NCBI RefSeq assembly: GCF_030246865.1 | Contig: NZ_CP126738.1 | Span: 3,286,001-3,350,000, forward strand | Reading direction: 5' to 3' | Length of the DNA: 64,000 nt | Source of the DNA: Microbacterium sp. zg-B96 | GTDB taxonomy: Bacteria > Actinomycetota > Actinomycetes > Actinomycetales > Microbacteriaceae | Shown here: positions 48,691-56,856 of the stretch, in pieces | How positions within the stretch are numbered: position 1 is the first letter of the stretch | Layout: every line of letters starts with the position of its first letter | Notes under the pieces: generated by a model | The model's database searches: none | Seen by the model: the letters and a program-made list of their open reading frames with translations, nothing else | Told to the model about the DNA's origin: nothing | Program-made: the position numbers and the translations under genes

Positions 48691-50688
48691 TCAGCGCCCT
48701 GCCCGCTCGCGGCGCGCGTCGCGCTCGGCCAACTGCGCGAGCCGCTCGTTGTACTCGTTCAACTCGGCCTCGCCGGTGCGGTCGGCCTGGCGGTCGCGGC
48801 GCTTCTGCATCCGCTCGTCGCTGCGGCTCCACTGGATCGCCACGACCAGCGCGAGGATGAGGGTCGGGATCTCCCCCACCGACCACGCGACGCCGCCGCC
48901 GGCATACTGATCCTCCAGCGGCGTCTGACCCCAGGTGCGACCCATCGCTCCGAACCACTCGGCCACCATGAGCCCGGATTGCATCATGATCGCGATGCCG
49001 AAGAACGCGTGCATCGCCATGACCGCGATCAGGGTGACCAGGCGGAACGGATACGGGTAGCGGTAGGGCACCGGGTCGGCGCCGACGAGCGACAGCGTGA
49101 ACAGGTACCCGGCGATGAGGAAGTGCGCCACCATCCACTCGTGGCCGATGTGGTCGTACAGAGACCACCGGAACAGGTCGGTGTAATAGAACACCCACAG
49201 CGACCCGATGAACATGGCCGCGGCGAACAGCGGATGGGTCACCACGCGCGAGAACGGGCTGTGCACGGCCCACAGGATCCACTCCCGTCCGCCCCGCGTG
49301 CCGTCGTCGCGCTTGCGGATCGCGCGCGCGGCGAGCGTCACCGGAGCCCCCGACACCAGACACAGCGGGATGGCCATCGACAGCAGCATGTGCCCGACCA
49401 TGTGCACGCTGAACAGGTAGTCCTGGTAGACGTTGATCGGCCCGCCGGTGACCCACAGCAGCAGCGCGAGCCCGGTCAGCCACAGCACGGTGCGGTAGAT
49501 GGGCCACGTGTCGCCGCGCCGGTGCAGGCGGATGACGCCGGCGACGTAGAAGAACGCCCCGAACGCCACGGCGAACGCCCACAGCAGGTCGATGTCCCAC
49601 GCGGTGAACCACCGCTCGATGGTGAACTCCGGCGGCAGCGGCGCCCCGGTGAGGATCTGCGCCGGGGTCAACGCCGACGGCAGCGATGTGTCCACCGGCG
49701 GGGGCGTGCGAGCGAGCGCCGCGGCTGCGCCGCTGGCGATCCCCATGAAGGCGAGCTCCAGACCGATGAGGCTCCAGAAGCGGCGCGACGCGGCATCCTC
49801 GCCGCTGCCGCCCATACGGCCGATGAGCCGGGTGCGGTACCAGGCGCCGAGCACGCCGAGTGCCACGAGTGCCACGATCTTCACCACCAGCACGATGCCG
49901 TACGGCGAGGTGAGCAGCTCGAGCGTGATGCCGCCGGCCACCGCCCGCGCCGTGCCGGAGACGGCCACCACCACGAACGCCACGAGCGCGAGCGATGAGT
50001 ACCGGCGCAGCACGTCGGTCATCTCGCCGCGGGTGAGCACGGGCCGCACGATCACCATCAGCACGAGCCCGCCCAGCCACACCGCGGCAGCGATGATGTG
50101 CAACGCCAGGGCCATGACGGCGGCGCTGTGGTTGGCGTCGTCGCCGGAGTGGCCCTGCGTGGCCATCGGCACGAGCGAGGCGATCGCGAGGATCGCCACC
50201 AGCAGCGTCGGCGTCCAGGTGCGCACCGCGAAGGTCAGCACGGTCAGCACGGCGCCGGCGACGGTGGTCAGCAGCCAGGCGCGGCCGAGGTCCTGCTCGA
50301 TCAGGAAGCGGCCCAGCTGCTGACCGAACTGCGCATCGGCGCTGGGGGTGGATCCGAGGGCGTTGAGCACGGTGAAGAAGCCCGTGACGCCCGCCGAGAC
50401 GGTGAAGACGGCTGCGCCGATGGATGCCGCATCCAGCGCGGCGTCGAACGCGCGGGTGCCCGCCCGCAGGGCGTAGAGGGCCACGACGAGCGAGCCGACC
50501 ATGATCGCGGCGGACAGGTTCACGGTGAGCTTGGCCACCGGCAGCCCCCACCGCACCACCGGGCCGGGATCCCCAAGTCGCAGCGGCTCCGCGCCGCCCG
50601 CGAACGCCAGGCCCCACAACAGCACCGCGACGGCCGCGACCACGAGGATCGCCGGACCGGCGAAACGCAGGGCTCGGGAGTTCACCAT
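48691..50688 (-). CDS. fused CopD-like copper protein / CtaG-type cytochrome c oxidase assembly protein
   Basis: The multi-pass membrane protein has 665 aa. The N-terminal half (residues 1-320) is CopD-like, with HSGDDANHSAAVMALALHIIAAAVWLGGLVLMVIVRPV as its copper-resistance signature. The C-terminal half is CtaG_caa3-like, with FTAWDIDLLWAFAVAFGAFFYVAGVIRLHRRGD, FSVHMVGHMLLSMAIPLCLVSGAPVTL and a final HEWMVAHFLIAGYLF. Conserved His/Met residues in the helices probably carry copper. It supplies copper for cytochrome oxidase assembly and may import copper. This two-domain fusion is common in Actinobacteria. Confidence 0.9.
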   Translation of the reverse strand: MVNSRALRFAGPAILVVAAVAVLLWGLAFAGGAEPLRLGDPGPVVRWGLPVAKLTVNLSAAIMVGSLVVALYALRAGTRAFDAALDAASIGAAVFTVSAGVTGFFTVLNALGSTPSADAQFGQQLGRFLIEQDLGRAWLLTTVAGAVLTVLTFAVRTWTPTLLVAILAIASLVPMATQGHSGDDANHSAAVMALALHIIAAAVWLGGLVLMVIVRPVLTRGEMTDVLRRYSSLALVAFVVVAVSGTARAVAGGITLELLTSPYGIVLVVKIVALVALGVLGAWYRTRLIGRMGGSGEDAASRRFWSLIGLELAFMGIASGAAAALARTPPPVDTSLPSALTPAQILTGAPLPPEFTIERWFTAWDIDLLWAFAVAFGAFFYVAGVIRLHRRGDTWPIYRTVLWLTGLALLLWVTGGPINVYQDYLFSVHMVGHMLLSMAIPLCLVSGAPVTLAARAIRKRDDGTRGGREWILWAVHSPFSRVVTHPLFAAAMFIGSLWVFYYTDLFRWSLYDHIGHEWMVAHFLIAGYLFTLSLVGADPVPYRYPYPFRLVTLIAVMAMHAFFGIAIMMQSGLMVAEWFGAMGRTWGQTPLEDQYAGGGVAWSVGEIPTLILALVVAIQWSRSDERMQKRRDRQADRTGEAELNEYNERLAQLAERDARRERAGR

Positions 50689-50738
50689 CCAAGCCTACGG
50701 CGGCATACCGAAGGGGGATGCCGCGCGCCAGGCATGCA

Positions 50739-50770
50739 GAAGGGGGATGCCAACAGCGGCATCCCCCTTC
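50739..50770 (-). terminator. terminator of the HU gene
   Basis: A perfect 13-bp stem GAAGGGGGATGCC / GGCATCCCCCTTC with a 6-nt loop lies 13 bp past the HU stop. A second copy of GAAGGGGGATGCC at 50710-50722 allows an alternative pairing. Confidence 0.82.
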
Positions 50771-50782
50771 GTAGCGCTGTCG

Positions 50783-51070
50783 TTACTTGACGGCTGCCTT
50801 CAGCTTGGAACCAGCGGTCACCTTGACGCGCTTGCCGGCGGCGATCTTGATCTCTTCACCGGTCTGGGGGTTGCGGCCCGTGCGAGCCGACGTGGCGACC
50901 TGCTCGAAAGCGATCCAGCCGGGGATCGAGACCTTGCTGCCCTTGGCCACGGCCTCGGCGACGGTCGAGAAGAGCGCGTCGAGCACGCCGGAGACGGCGG
51001 CCTGGCTCTGACCGGTGGCGCTGGCGATGCTCGCGACGAGCTCGGTCTTGGTGATGGACTTGTCAGCCAT
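50783..51070 (-). CDS. hup: HU-family nucleoid protein
   Basis: The product has 95 aa. It starts ADKSITKTELVASIASATGQSQAAVSGVLDALFSTVAEAVAKG, continues with the HU signature GWIAFEQVATSARTGRNPQTGEEIKIAAGKRVKVTAG and stops at KLKAAVK. It lacks the long Lys/Ala-rich C-terminal tail of mycobacterial HU, so it is the short form. It bends and compacts DNA as a dimer. ATG 51070 has GGAGGACACC upstream. A TATATT -10 box and an inverted repeat lie about 95-120 bp before the start. Confidence 0.95.
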   Translation of the reverse strand: MADKSITKTELVASIASATGQSQAAVSGVLDALFSTVAEAVAKGSKVSIPGWIAFEQVATSARTGRNPQTGEEIKIAAGKRVKVTAGSKLKAAVK

Positions 51071-51159
51071 TGGGGTGTCCTCCAAGGCGGCGACAGCCGC
51101 CTTCTTGTCCTTCGGACCGGAGGCATCTGCCCCCGGGCTGGTCAGTTCGACCGAGCCCG

Positions 51160-51191
51160 AATATACCTACGATCCGCGGAATTACGCGGAT
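51160..51191 (-). promoter_or_regulatory. HU promoter with overlapping inverted repeat
   Basis: Minus-strand TATATT (51160-51165) is a good -10 box. Just upstream is ATCCGCG, 6 bp, CGCGGAT (51172-51191), a perfect 7-bp dyad lying where -35 should be. A further ATCCGCG occurs at 51200. No TTGACA-like -35 is seen, so a regulator probably acts here. Confidence 0.65.
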
Positions 51192-51312
51192 TTACGGCCA
51201 TCCGCGGTCACATTCACCGGCGTGTCGCAGGGGAATGGTGACGGATGTGGCTGTTGTGGCCCCTGCCGACACCGAAAACGGGCGCATTCCGGTGCCCATC
51301 GGGCATGCGAAC

Positions 51313-51340
51313 GGCCCGGAACTCCGAGGAGCTCCGGGCC
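51313..51340 (-). terminator. terminator of the rpmB-rpmG-rpsN operon
   Basis: GGCCCGGA pairs with TCCGGGCC, with an inner CTCC/GGAG. The hairpin lies 25 bp past the rpsN stop. Confidence 0.75.
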
Positions 51341-51364
51341 TTCGATGCAGTCAGCGACCGAGTG

Positions 51365-51670
51365 TCACCAGGACGACTTGGTCACACCGGGCAGCTCGCC
51401 ACGGTGAGCCATGTCGCGGAAGCGCACACGGGAGATGCCGAACTTTGTGAGGTTTCCGCGGGGGCGACCGTCGATGACGTCGCGGCTGCGCACGCGCACC
51501 GGCGACGCGTTGCGCGGCAGCTTCTGCAGGCCGACGCGAGCGGCTTCGCGCTGCTCGTCGGTGGACTCCGGCGACACGAGCGCCTTCTTCAGCTCGGCGC
51601 GCTTGGCCGCGTAGCGGTTCACGACCACCTTGCGCTGCTCGTTGCGCGCGATCTTGCTCTTCTTAGCCAT
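51365..51670 (-). CDS. rpsN: 30S ribosomal protein S14, zinc-independent long form
   Basis: The protein has 101 aa: [31 protein letters not shown], then [49 protein letters not shown]. It is the long form without the CxxC-x-CxxC zinc knuckle. Such Cys-free ribosomal proteins replace zinc-binding paralogues in many Actinobacteria under zinc starvation. Here it is third in an operon of three Cys-free types, 3 bp after rpmG. Whether a zinc form also exists elsewhere cannot be seen. Confidence 0.96.
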   Translation of the reverse strand: MAKKSKIARNEQRKVVVNRYAAKRAELKKALVSPESTDEQREAARVGLQKLPRNASPVRVRSRDVIDGRPRGNLTKFGISRVRFRDMAHRGELPGVTKSSW

Positions 51671-51673
51671 GGA

Positions 51674-51844
51674 TCAACGCTCCTCTCGGAATTCGACGTG
51701 CTTGCGGATCACCGGGTCGTACTTCTTCAGCACGATGCGGTCGGGGTTGTTGCGGCGGTTCTTGCGCGTGACGTAGGTGTAACCCGTGCCAGCAGTCGAA
51801 CGCAGCTTGATGATCGGACGGACGTCCTGAGCCTTCTTGGCCAT
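51674..51844 (-). CDS. rpmG: 50S ribosomal protein L33, zinc-independent form
   Basis: The gene encodes 56 aa: [20 protein letters not shown], then [36 protein letters not shown]. There is no Cys, so it is the C-minus form. Its start shares a base with the rpmB stop (TGATG), and rpsN follows 3 bp after its stop. Too short to be listed by a long-frame search, but certain from sequence. Confidence 0.96.
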   Translation of the reverse strand: MAKKAQDVRPIIKLRSTAGTGYTYVTRKNRRNNPDRIVLKKYDPVIRKHVEFREER

Positions 51845-52080
51845 CAGAGCTTCACACCCTTCGCGATCATGTCTTTCACTACCGACTCGATACCCCGGAC
51901 ATCAATCACCTTCATGCCCTTGGCGGACACGTTGATGGTGATCTTGCGGCCGAGCGAGGGCACGAAGTAGGTCTTCTTCTGCACGTTCGGGTCGAAGCGG
52001 CGCTTCGTCCGGCGGTGCGAGTGCGAGATGTTGTGACCGAAGCCGGGAACAGCTCCAGTCACCTGGCACACTGCTGCCAT
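51844..52080 (-). CDS. rpmB: 50S ribosomal protein L28, probably zinc-independent form
   Basis: The protein has 78 aa: [61 protein letters not shown] single Cys (VCQVTG) replaces the CxxC of zinc-binding L28, so zinc binding is unlikely. First gene of rpmB-rpmG-rpsN. ATG 52080 has AAGGAG upstream. A 20-nt hairpin lies in the leader. No Zur-box-like sequence is evident upstream. Confidence 0.95.
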   Translation of the reverse strand: MAAVCQVTGAVPGFGHNISHSHRRTKRRFDPNVQKKTYFVPSLGRKITINVSAKGMKVIDVRGIESVVKDMIAKGVKL

Positions 52081-52098
52081 GTGATTTCTCCTTATACC

Positions 52099-52118
52099 GT
52101 GGCACCGGACGGTGCCAC
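52099..52118 (-). promoter_or_regulatory. leader hairpin of the rpmB operon
   Basis: GTGGCACC / GGTGCCAC (8 bp) with a 4-nt loop ends 19 bp upstream of rpmB, just before the ribosome site. It may serve in ribosomal-protein feedback or mRNA stability. Beyond it, to 52281, nothing else was recognised except a possible -10 TAGACT near 52222 on the minus strand. Confidence 0.5.
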
Positions 52119-52281
52119 CCAAGATCCCTTGTCTGCACCCCGCGCTCGACCCGGCCGATGAAGGCCGGCGATCGAAAGTGGGGCGCGAACTGCGTGCTGG
52201 AGTGCGCGCAGACGAAGAGTCAGTCTAGCACGGGCGGGCGTGTCGCCTTGACTTGCGGCATCCACCGGCAGTCACCGTCGC

Positions 52282-52355
52282 GAGCGTAGGAGATGGGGCG
52301 AGCGTAGGACGGATGCCGCGGCAGATCTCCTCCCTCCGCCACATCTCCTACGCTC
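52282..52355. repeat. 74-bp nested palindromic repeat, copy 1, on the mpg stop codon
   Basis: Perfect 14-bp ends, GAGCGTAGGAGATG and its complement (52342-52355), enclose a second direct GAGCGTAGGA (52300) and a degenerate inverted CTCCTCCCTC. The right end begins within the mpg stop: TGA is followed by GCGTAGG. Copy 2 at 59554 has the same length and layout. Confidence 0.85.
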
Positions 52356-53016
52356 AGCGCGCGGGTCCCGCGCCCCGGCCCCACCGGAACGCCGACACCG
52401 TCGGGTCGCCGGCGATCCAGAACCGCCACGGGTACGCCGCGGTCCCCGCATCCCCGGCCACCCCCACGCGGGGCCCGGTCGCCGCATCTGCCAGCGGCTC
52501 GACGGGAAGCAGCAGCCGCGCGACCGCGCCGTGATGCGGGGCACCGGTGACCGCGTCGATCCCGTCGTGCAGCGGGTGGCGCAGCCCCACGGCGTCGCCG
52601 AGGCGCCCGGGCCCTCGTGCGAGGTCGCGGTCCACGCGTGCGGCGGGACGGCGGCGCCTCGCGGCATCCACCCCCTCCACCACCTCGCCGCCGCGCAGCA
52701 GCACACCGCCGGCCACCCCGTCGGGAGCGCAGACGACGTTGACACACGAGTGGATGCCGTGACTCAAGTACACGTACAGGTGCCCAGGCGCCCCCCACAT
52801 CGTCGCGTTGCGGGGCGTCGGCCCCATGCGCGCGTGTGATCCGGGGTCGGGCACCTCACCGGTGCCGCGGCCGTGGTACGCCTCGACCTCGGTCAGCCGC
52901 ACCGCGACCGTCTCGCCCGCCGCCGTCACCTGCAGCACCCCGCCCAGCAGCCGCGGCGCCACCTCGAGCGGCAGGCCGGCGAAGTCCTCGCGGGTGGCGG
53001 GGCGCAGGCGCGTCAT
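52354..53016 (-). CDS. mpg: DNA-3-methyladenine glycosylase (Mpg/AAG type)
   Basis: The protein has 220 aa. It contains LTEVEAYHGRGTGEVPDPGSHARMGPTPRNATMWGAPGHLYVYLSHGIHSCVNVVCAPDGVAGGVLLRGGEVVEG, with the catalytic Glu in EAYHG and the HARMGPTPRN loop of the AAG family. It excises alkylated purines by base flipping. ATG 53016 overlaps the upstream stop (ATGA), so it is the last gene of a long operon. A longer frame from 53037 is less likely. Confidence 0.92.
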   Translation of the reverse strand: MTRLRPATREDFAGLPLEVAPRLLGGVLQVTAAGETVAVRLTEVEAYHGRGTGEVPDPGSHARMGPTPRNATMWGAPGHLYVYLSHGIHSCVNVVCAPDGVAGGVLLRGGEVVEGVDAARRRRPAARVDRDLARGPGRLGDAVGLRHPLHDGIDAVTGAPHHGAVARLLLPVEPLADAATGPRVGVAGDAGTAAYPWRFWIAGDPTVSAFRWGRGAGPAR

Positions 53017-54428
53017 TGCGGCGGCACCTGGCACCACGACACGTCGAAGCCGGTGAGGGCGACCACCGGCTCGCCGTCGTCGAGGCTGACGATGTGGGTC
53101 TCGAGGGCCTCCGGCAGCGGCACGTCGTACATGTCGTACGGATTGGACACGACATCAGGCGCCACGAGCACGGCCGCGTAGCGGCCGCTGGGCGACACAC
53201 AGGTCTGCAGCACCGCATCGTCCCCATCGACGTCGAACACCGGCCGCGCCGCCCCGACGGTGTCGACGACCTCGACGCTGCTGGCGACGGGGGTGAGCCC
53301 GTCGAAATGGGTGACCGTCTGCAGCGTGCCGACACCGCCGGGAAGCGGCAGCACCAGGCTCGGGCGGGTGTCGGATGCCGCCAGCGGCAGCGGCGCCTCG
53401 ACACCGTCGGCGAGATTGAGCAGCACCATGCCGTCGGGGCGCTCGATCGCCGCCAGCGGCGTCCCCCGCGCGATGCCGTCGATCGCCAGCGCGGAACCCA
53501 GTTCGACAGCGTCGGCGCCGGAGGAGGCCGACAGCAGCAGCCGGCTGTCGAAGGTCAGCACGAGCAGCGCGTCGGTGTCGGGCACGAAACGCCAGTCGGC
53601 GACCCGCTGCTCGTCGCCGGCGATCGTGACCGCGACCGGATCGGCATCCGGATCCTGCAGCGACGCGGTGTACAGCACGCTTTCGGCACCCCCGCCGGCG
53701 CCGACATCGGCGGCGGTGTAGAGGTAGCCGACGAGCTCGCCCCGATCGGCGCTCTGCAGGTTCGTCACCCGGCCGTCGCCGGGGAGCGTGAGCTCGGCGG
53801 CGTTGCCGCCGTCGAGGTCGGTCACGATGAGGGCGGTCTCGTCGTCCTCGAGCACCGACACGACGAGGTGGCTCGCGGTGGCGCGGAAGTCCTCGATGTG
53901 CGGGTGCTCGAACACCGGCACCGCCTGCTCGCCGGTGAGGTCGGTGCGAAAGACGGTGTCGCCGTCGTCGGAGCGGCGCAGCAGGAACAGCTCCAGCGGC
54001 GGGGTGCGGATCGTCTCGACGACGTCGGAGCTGGGTCCCCCGCCGACCGACTGCAACCCGTCGATGCGCACGGTGTACTCGGTGTCGTCGTGCAGCGGCA
54101 GACTGAACCGCACCCCGACGCTGCGTCCCGAGGTGTCGACGGTGAAGGGCGTGGCAGGAGTGACGGTGACCTGGTCGGGGTCGACCTCCTCCAGGGACCG
54201 GGTCGTGGTGATGATCACCCGCGATCCGGATGCCGCGACCGCAGCTTCGGGGTCGGACTGCACGTCGGTGACCCGCGGCCCCTGCAGACCCGCGATCGCG
54301 GCGCCGCCGAGTCCGGCGACCAGCAGGATGCCGGCGACGATCGCGAACGCCGTTGTGAAGGCACGCCGGCGCCGGGCGCTGCTGCGCGCGTCGCGGCCGC
54401 CCCTGCGCCTCGCGGCGTCAGTACTCAT
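53013..54428 (-). CDS. hypothetical membrane-anchored protein, beta-propeller-like
   Basis: The protein has 471 aa. A basic N-terminus and one transmembrane helix (FTTAFAIVAGILLVAGLGGAAIAGL, about 24-48) precede an Ig-like segment (VTVTPATPFTVDTSGRSVGVRFSLPLHDDTEYTVRIDGLQ). Thereafter come repeated blade-like units such as LFLLRRSDDGDTVFRTDLTGEQAVPVFEHPHIEDFRATAS and LLVLTFDSRLLLSASSGADAV. The exported domain probably forms a beta-propeller. Function unknown. It overlaps the TIGR03943 gene by 11 bp and mpg by 4 bp, so it belongs to the zinc-locus transcript. Confidence 0.72.
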   Translation of the reverse strand: MSTDAARRRGGRDARSSARRRRAFTTAFAIVAGILLVAGLGGAAIAGLQGPRVTDVQSDPEAAVAASGSRVIITTTRSLEEVDPDQVTVTPATPFTVDTSGRSVGVRFSLPLHDDTEYTVRIDGLQSVGGGPSSDVVETIRTPPLELFLLRRSDDGDTVFRTDLTGEQAVPVFEHPHIEDFRATASHLVVSVLEDDETALIVTDLDGGNAAELTLPGDGRVTNLQSADRGELVGYLYTAADVGAGGGAESVLYTASLQDPDADPVAVTIAGDEQRVADWRFVPDTDALLVLTFDSRLLLSASSGADAVELGSALAIDGIARGTPLAAIERPDGMVLLNLADGVEAPLPLAASDTRPSLVLPLPGGVGTLQTVTHFDGLTPVASSVEVVDTVGAARPVFDVDGDDAVLQTCVSPSGRYAAVLVAPDVVSNPYDMYDVPLPEALETHIVSLDDGEPVVALTGFDVSWCQVPPQ

Positions 54429-55317
54429 AGGGGTCCGCCGGCTCGTCGATGGGGGTCACCTCGGATGCCGCGATCGCCAGCGTGCCGTCGTCGGCGGCGC
54501 TGACCGTGCCGCTGACGGTGACCCACTGGCCGGTCTGCGGAGCATCGCCCACGCGCACCGGCACGCTCGCCGATTGCGCGTCGATGACGCAGTGCGTGAT
54601 GACGAGCCGGGTGAGGCTGAATCCGCCGTCGCCGCCGGGGGTGACGAAGCCGGTGAGGGTGACCGCGTCGCCCTCGAACGCGTCGGGGTTGGTGGCCGAG
54701 GCGAACACCGCCGCCCACTCCCCCACCCCGAACGTGCCGGTGTCCCCGGTGGTGGCAAGGGCGAGGGCGTCGGCGCCCTGGAACAGCGGAGCCGTGCCAC
54801 TGTCCCGCGACATGGCCAGTTCCGCCGACAGCGACGCGGGGGGCAGCACCAGCATCGCGCCGACGACGCCGGTGGCCAGCACGCCGCCCACGATCGTCGC
54901 GGCCGTCGCCGCCGACCGGCCGAACCCGGCCGCCACGACCGCGTCGTGATCGACGGTGGCGTCGTGGTCGGGGTCTGCGCGGCCGTGATCATCGGCATCC
55001 ACTGCGTCAGGACGCCGCACTGCGTGACCGTGCCCGTGATCGTGCCCGTGATCGGCTTCGGCGCCGAGCGGCAGCGCGCAGCTCGCGATCGCGCCGACGA
55101 GCGCGAGCACGGCGAAGGAGACGGCGAACCAGGCGGTGTCGGGGTTGATGTACAGCCCGATGCGTCCGGTGACCGCCAGCACCACGGTCACCGCCGCCAC
55201 CCCGGCGGCCAGCCCCACGCCGAGCCAGCGCGTGGCGAGGGCCTGTCCGCGGGTCAGGTGGTCGGGGTGCAGGTCGCGCCGCAAAGAGCGGTCGCGGGTG
55301 AGCGTGGCGCTAGACAA
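54418..55317 (-). CDS. TIGR03943/DUF1980 family protein with His-rich loop
   Basis: The protein has 299 aa and starts at a TTG overlapping the permease stop by 8 bp. Three hydrophobic segments are visible. Between the second and third is an Asp/His-rich loop (ADHGHDHGHGHAVRRPDAVDADDHGRADPDHDATVDHDAV). The C-terminal exported domain has FEGDAVTLTGFVTPGGDGGFSLTRLVITHCVIDAQSASVPVRVG, the family hallmark with one Cys. It pairs with a DUF318-type permease; such pairs are often under metal control. Metal, probably zinc, handling is inference from the His loop and the zur/znu neighbours. Confidence 0.83.
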   Translation of the reverse strand: MSSATLTRDRSLRRDLHPDHLTRGQALATRWLGVGLAAGVAAVTVVLAVTGRIGLYINPDTAWFAVSFAVLALVGAIASCALPLGAEADHGHDHGHGHAVRRPDAVDADDHGRADPDHDATVDHDAVVAAGFGRSAATAATIVGGVLATGVVGAMLVLPPASLSAELAMSRDSGTAPLFQGADALALATTGDTGTFGVGEWAAVFASATNPDAFEGDAVTLTGFVTPGGDGGFSLTRLVITHCVIDAQSASVPVRVGDAPQTGQWVTVSGTVSAADDGTLAIAASEVTPIDEPADPYEY

Positions 55318-56371
55318 AGAGGTTCACCGCCGTTCCGAGGGCGAAGGCGAACAGCACCACCACGACCGTCATCCCCACGAGCACCGGGGTGCGGAAGGTG
55401 GTGCGCAGCAGCGCGAGCATCTTCACGTCGACGATGGGGCCGACGATGAGGAATGCCACGATCGCGCCGGGGGTGAACGTCGACGCGAACGACAGCGCGA
55501 AGAACGCGTCGACGTTGGAGCAGATCGACACGATCATCGCCAGCGCAATCATCGCGGCGATCGACAGCGCCGGGTTCGAGCCGATCGCCACCAGTGCCTC
55601 GCGCGGGACGAGCACGTGCACCGCGCCGGCCAGCGCCGACCCGAGCACGAGAGCGGGCATGACCGCGCGCAGCTCGACGACGAACTGCGCGAGGCTCCGC
55701 CGGCCGCGGCCGCTGTGGTCGAGCGTGACGAGTTCGCAGGTGTCGCGGAAGCGCGCGGTGACCAGGCCGTCCGGGTCGGGGTGCAGGCTGTACAGCCAGC
55801 CGATCAGGTTGGCCACGAGGTACCCGCCGACGAGGCGGGCGATCAGGATGCCGTCGTCGAAACCGAACGCCTGGTGGGTCGTGATGATCACGATCGGGTT
55901 CACGATGGGAGCCGCGATCAGGAACGTCAGGGTCTCCGGCACGCTGAACCCGCGCATCATCAACCCGCGCGCGAAGGGCACATTCCCGCATTCGCATACG
56001 GGGACGAGCATGCCGAGCAGGGACAGTACGGCCCGTCGCGCCCACGCGCGTCGCGGCATCCATCTCTCGATCAGACCGGGCGGCAGCCACACCTGAATCA
56101 CGATGGACAGCACCACACCCAGCACGACGAACGGCAGCGACTCGATCAGCACGCTGATCGCGAGCGTCAGGCCGTCCTGCGCGCGGGTGGGAAGCGGGGT
56201 GGCGGCCGGGGCGAGCGCGGCGATCGCGAGCAGCACCGCGATGGCGGCGGTGCCCAGCCCCAGCGACACGAGCAATCGTGTGCTGCGGGCCGGCTCCGGG
56301 CGAGCGGTGCGGGCGGTGCGCGGCTGGCGCGTGCGGGCGGTGCGCGGCTGGCGCATGCGGGGGCTCGTCAC
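55310..56371 (-). CDS. DUF318/ArsP-type permease, partner of TIGR03943
   Basis: The membrane protein has 353 aa and about eight helices. Near residue 130 is the family motif LLGMLVPVCECGNVPFARGLMMRGFSVPETLTFLIAAPIVNPIVIITT. A second IAALMIAL-type helix pair with FSNVDAFFALSFAST follows (ICSNVDAFFAL). The GTG start at 56371 overlaps the zur stop (GTGA). The N-terminus is Arg/Thr-rich with a short duplicated RQPRTAR. It probably moves a metal or a metal complex, based on operon position; substrate unproven. Confidence 0.83.
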   Translation of the reverse strand: MTSPRMRQPRTARTRQPRTARTARPEPARSTRLLVSLGLGTAAIAVLLAIAALAPAATPLPTRAQDGLTLAISVLIESLPFVVLGVVLSIVIQVWLPPGLIERWMPRRAWARRAVLSLLGMLVPVCECGNVPFARGLMMRGFSVPETLTFLIAAPIVNPIVIITTHQAFGFDDGILIARLVGGYLVANLIGWLYSLHPDPDGLVTARFRDTCELVTLDHSGRGRRSLAQFVVELRAVMPALVLGSALAGAVHVLVPREALVAIGSNPALSIAAMIALAMIVSICSNVDAFFALSFASTFTPGAIVAFLIVGPIVDVKMLALLRTTFRTPVLVGMTVVVVLFAFALGTAVNLFV

Positions 56372-56799
56372 GCGAGCGGTTCCTTCGCGACGGCATCCGT
56401 CGTCTCGGCCTGCGCGGCGGTGCACTGCGCGCACACACCGAAGATGTCCACGATGTGCTCGGCCTGCGTGAAGCCGTGCTGCGCCGCCGTACGGCGCGCC
56501 CACTGCTCGACGTCGGTCGCGGCGATCTCCACCGTGCGGCCGCAGCGACGGCAGATGAGGTGATGGTGGTGCCCGCTGGAGGTGCAGGCGCGGTACAGCG
56601 CCTCCCCCTCGGGGCTCTGCAGCTGGTCGGCGTCGCCGGTGGCGGCGAGCCCGGCCAAGGCCCGGTAGACCGTCGCCAGTCCGATGCCGGTGTTCTCGTC
56701 CCGCAGCGTCGCGTGCAGGGTCTGCGCGCTCACGAAGCCGAGAGCGTCGGTGAGCGCTTCGCGCACCCGCTCCCGTTGCCACGTATTGCGCTGAGCCAT
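56368..56799 (-). CDS. zur: Fur-family regulator, probably Zur
   Basis: The protein has 143 aa. A winged helix (WQRERVREALTDALGFVSAQTLHATLRDENTGIGLATVYRALAGLAATGDADQL) is followed by the metal domain. This has YRACTSSGHHHHLICRRCGRTVEI, with His and CxxC ligands, and FGVCAQCTAAQ as the second CxxC that holds structural zinc. It lies downstream of znuB in the same direction, and a Zur-box-like dyad precedes znuA, so Zur rather than Fur is likely. It is followed without a gap by the permease. Confidence 0.87.
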   Translation of the reverse strand: MAQRNTWQRERVREALTDALGFVSAQTLHATLRDENTGIGLATVYRALAGLAATGDADQLQSPEGEALYRACTSSGHHHHLICRRCGRTVEIAATDVEQWARRTAAQHGFTQAEHIVDIFGVCAQCTAAQAETTDAVAKEPLA

Positions 56800-56856
56800 G
56801 CGTCCGATTCTAGGTGGGCTGTGCGCAGAGGCGCCTGAGAGTGCGGATTGCGCCTC

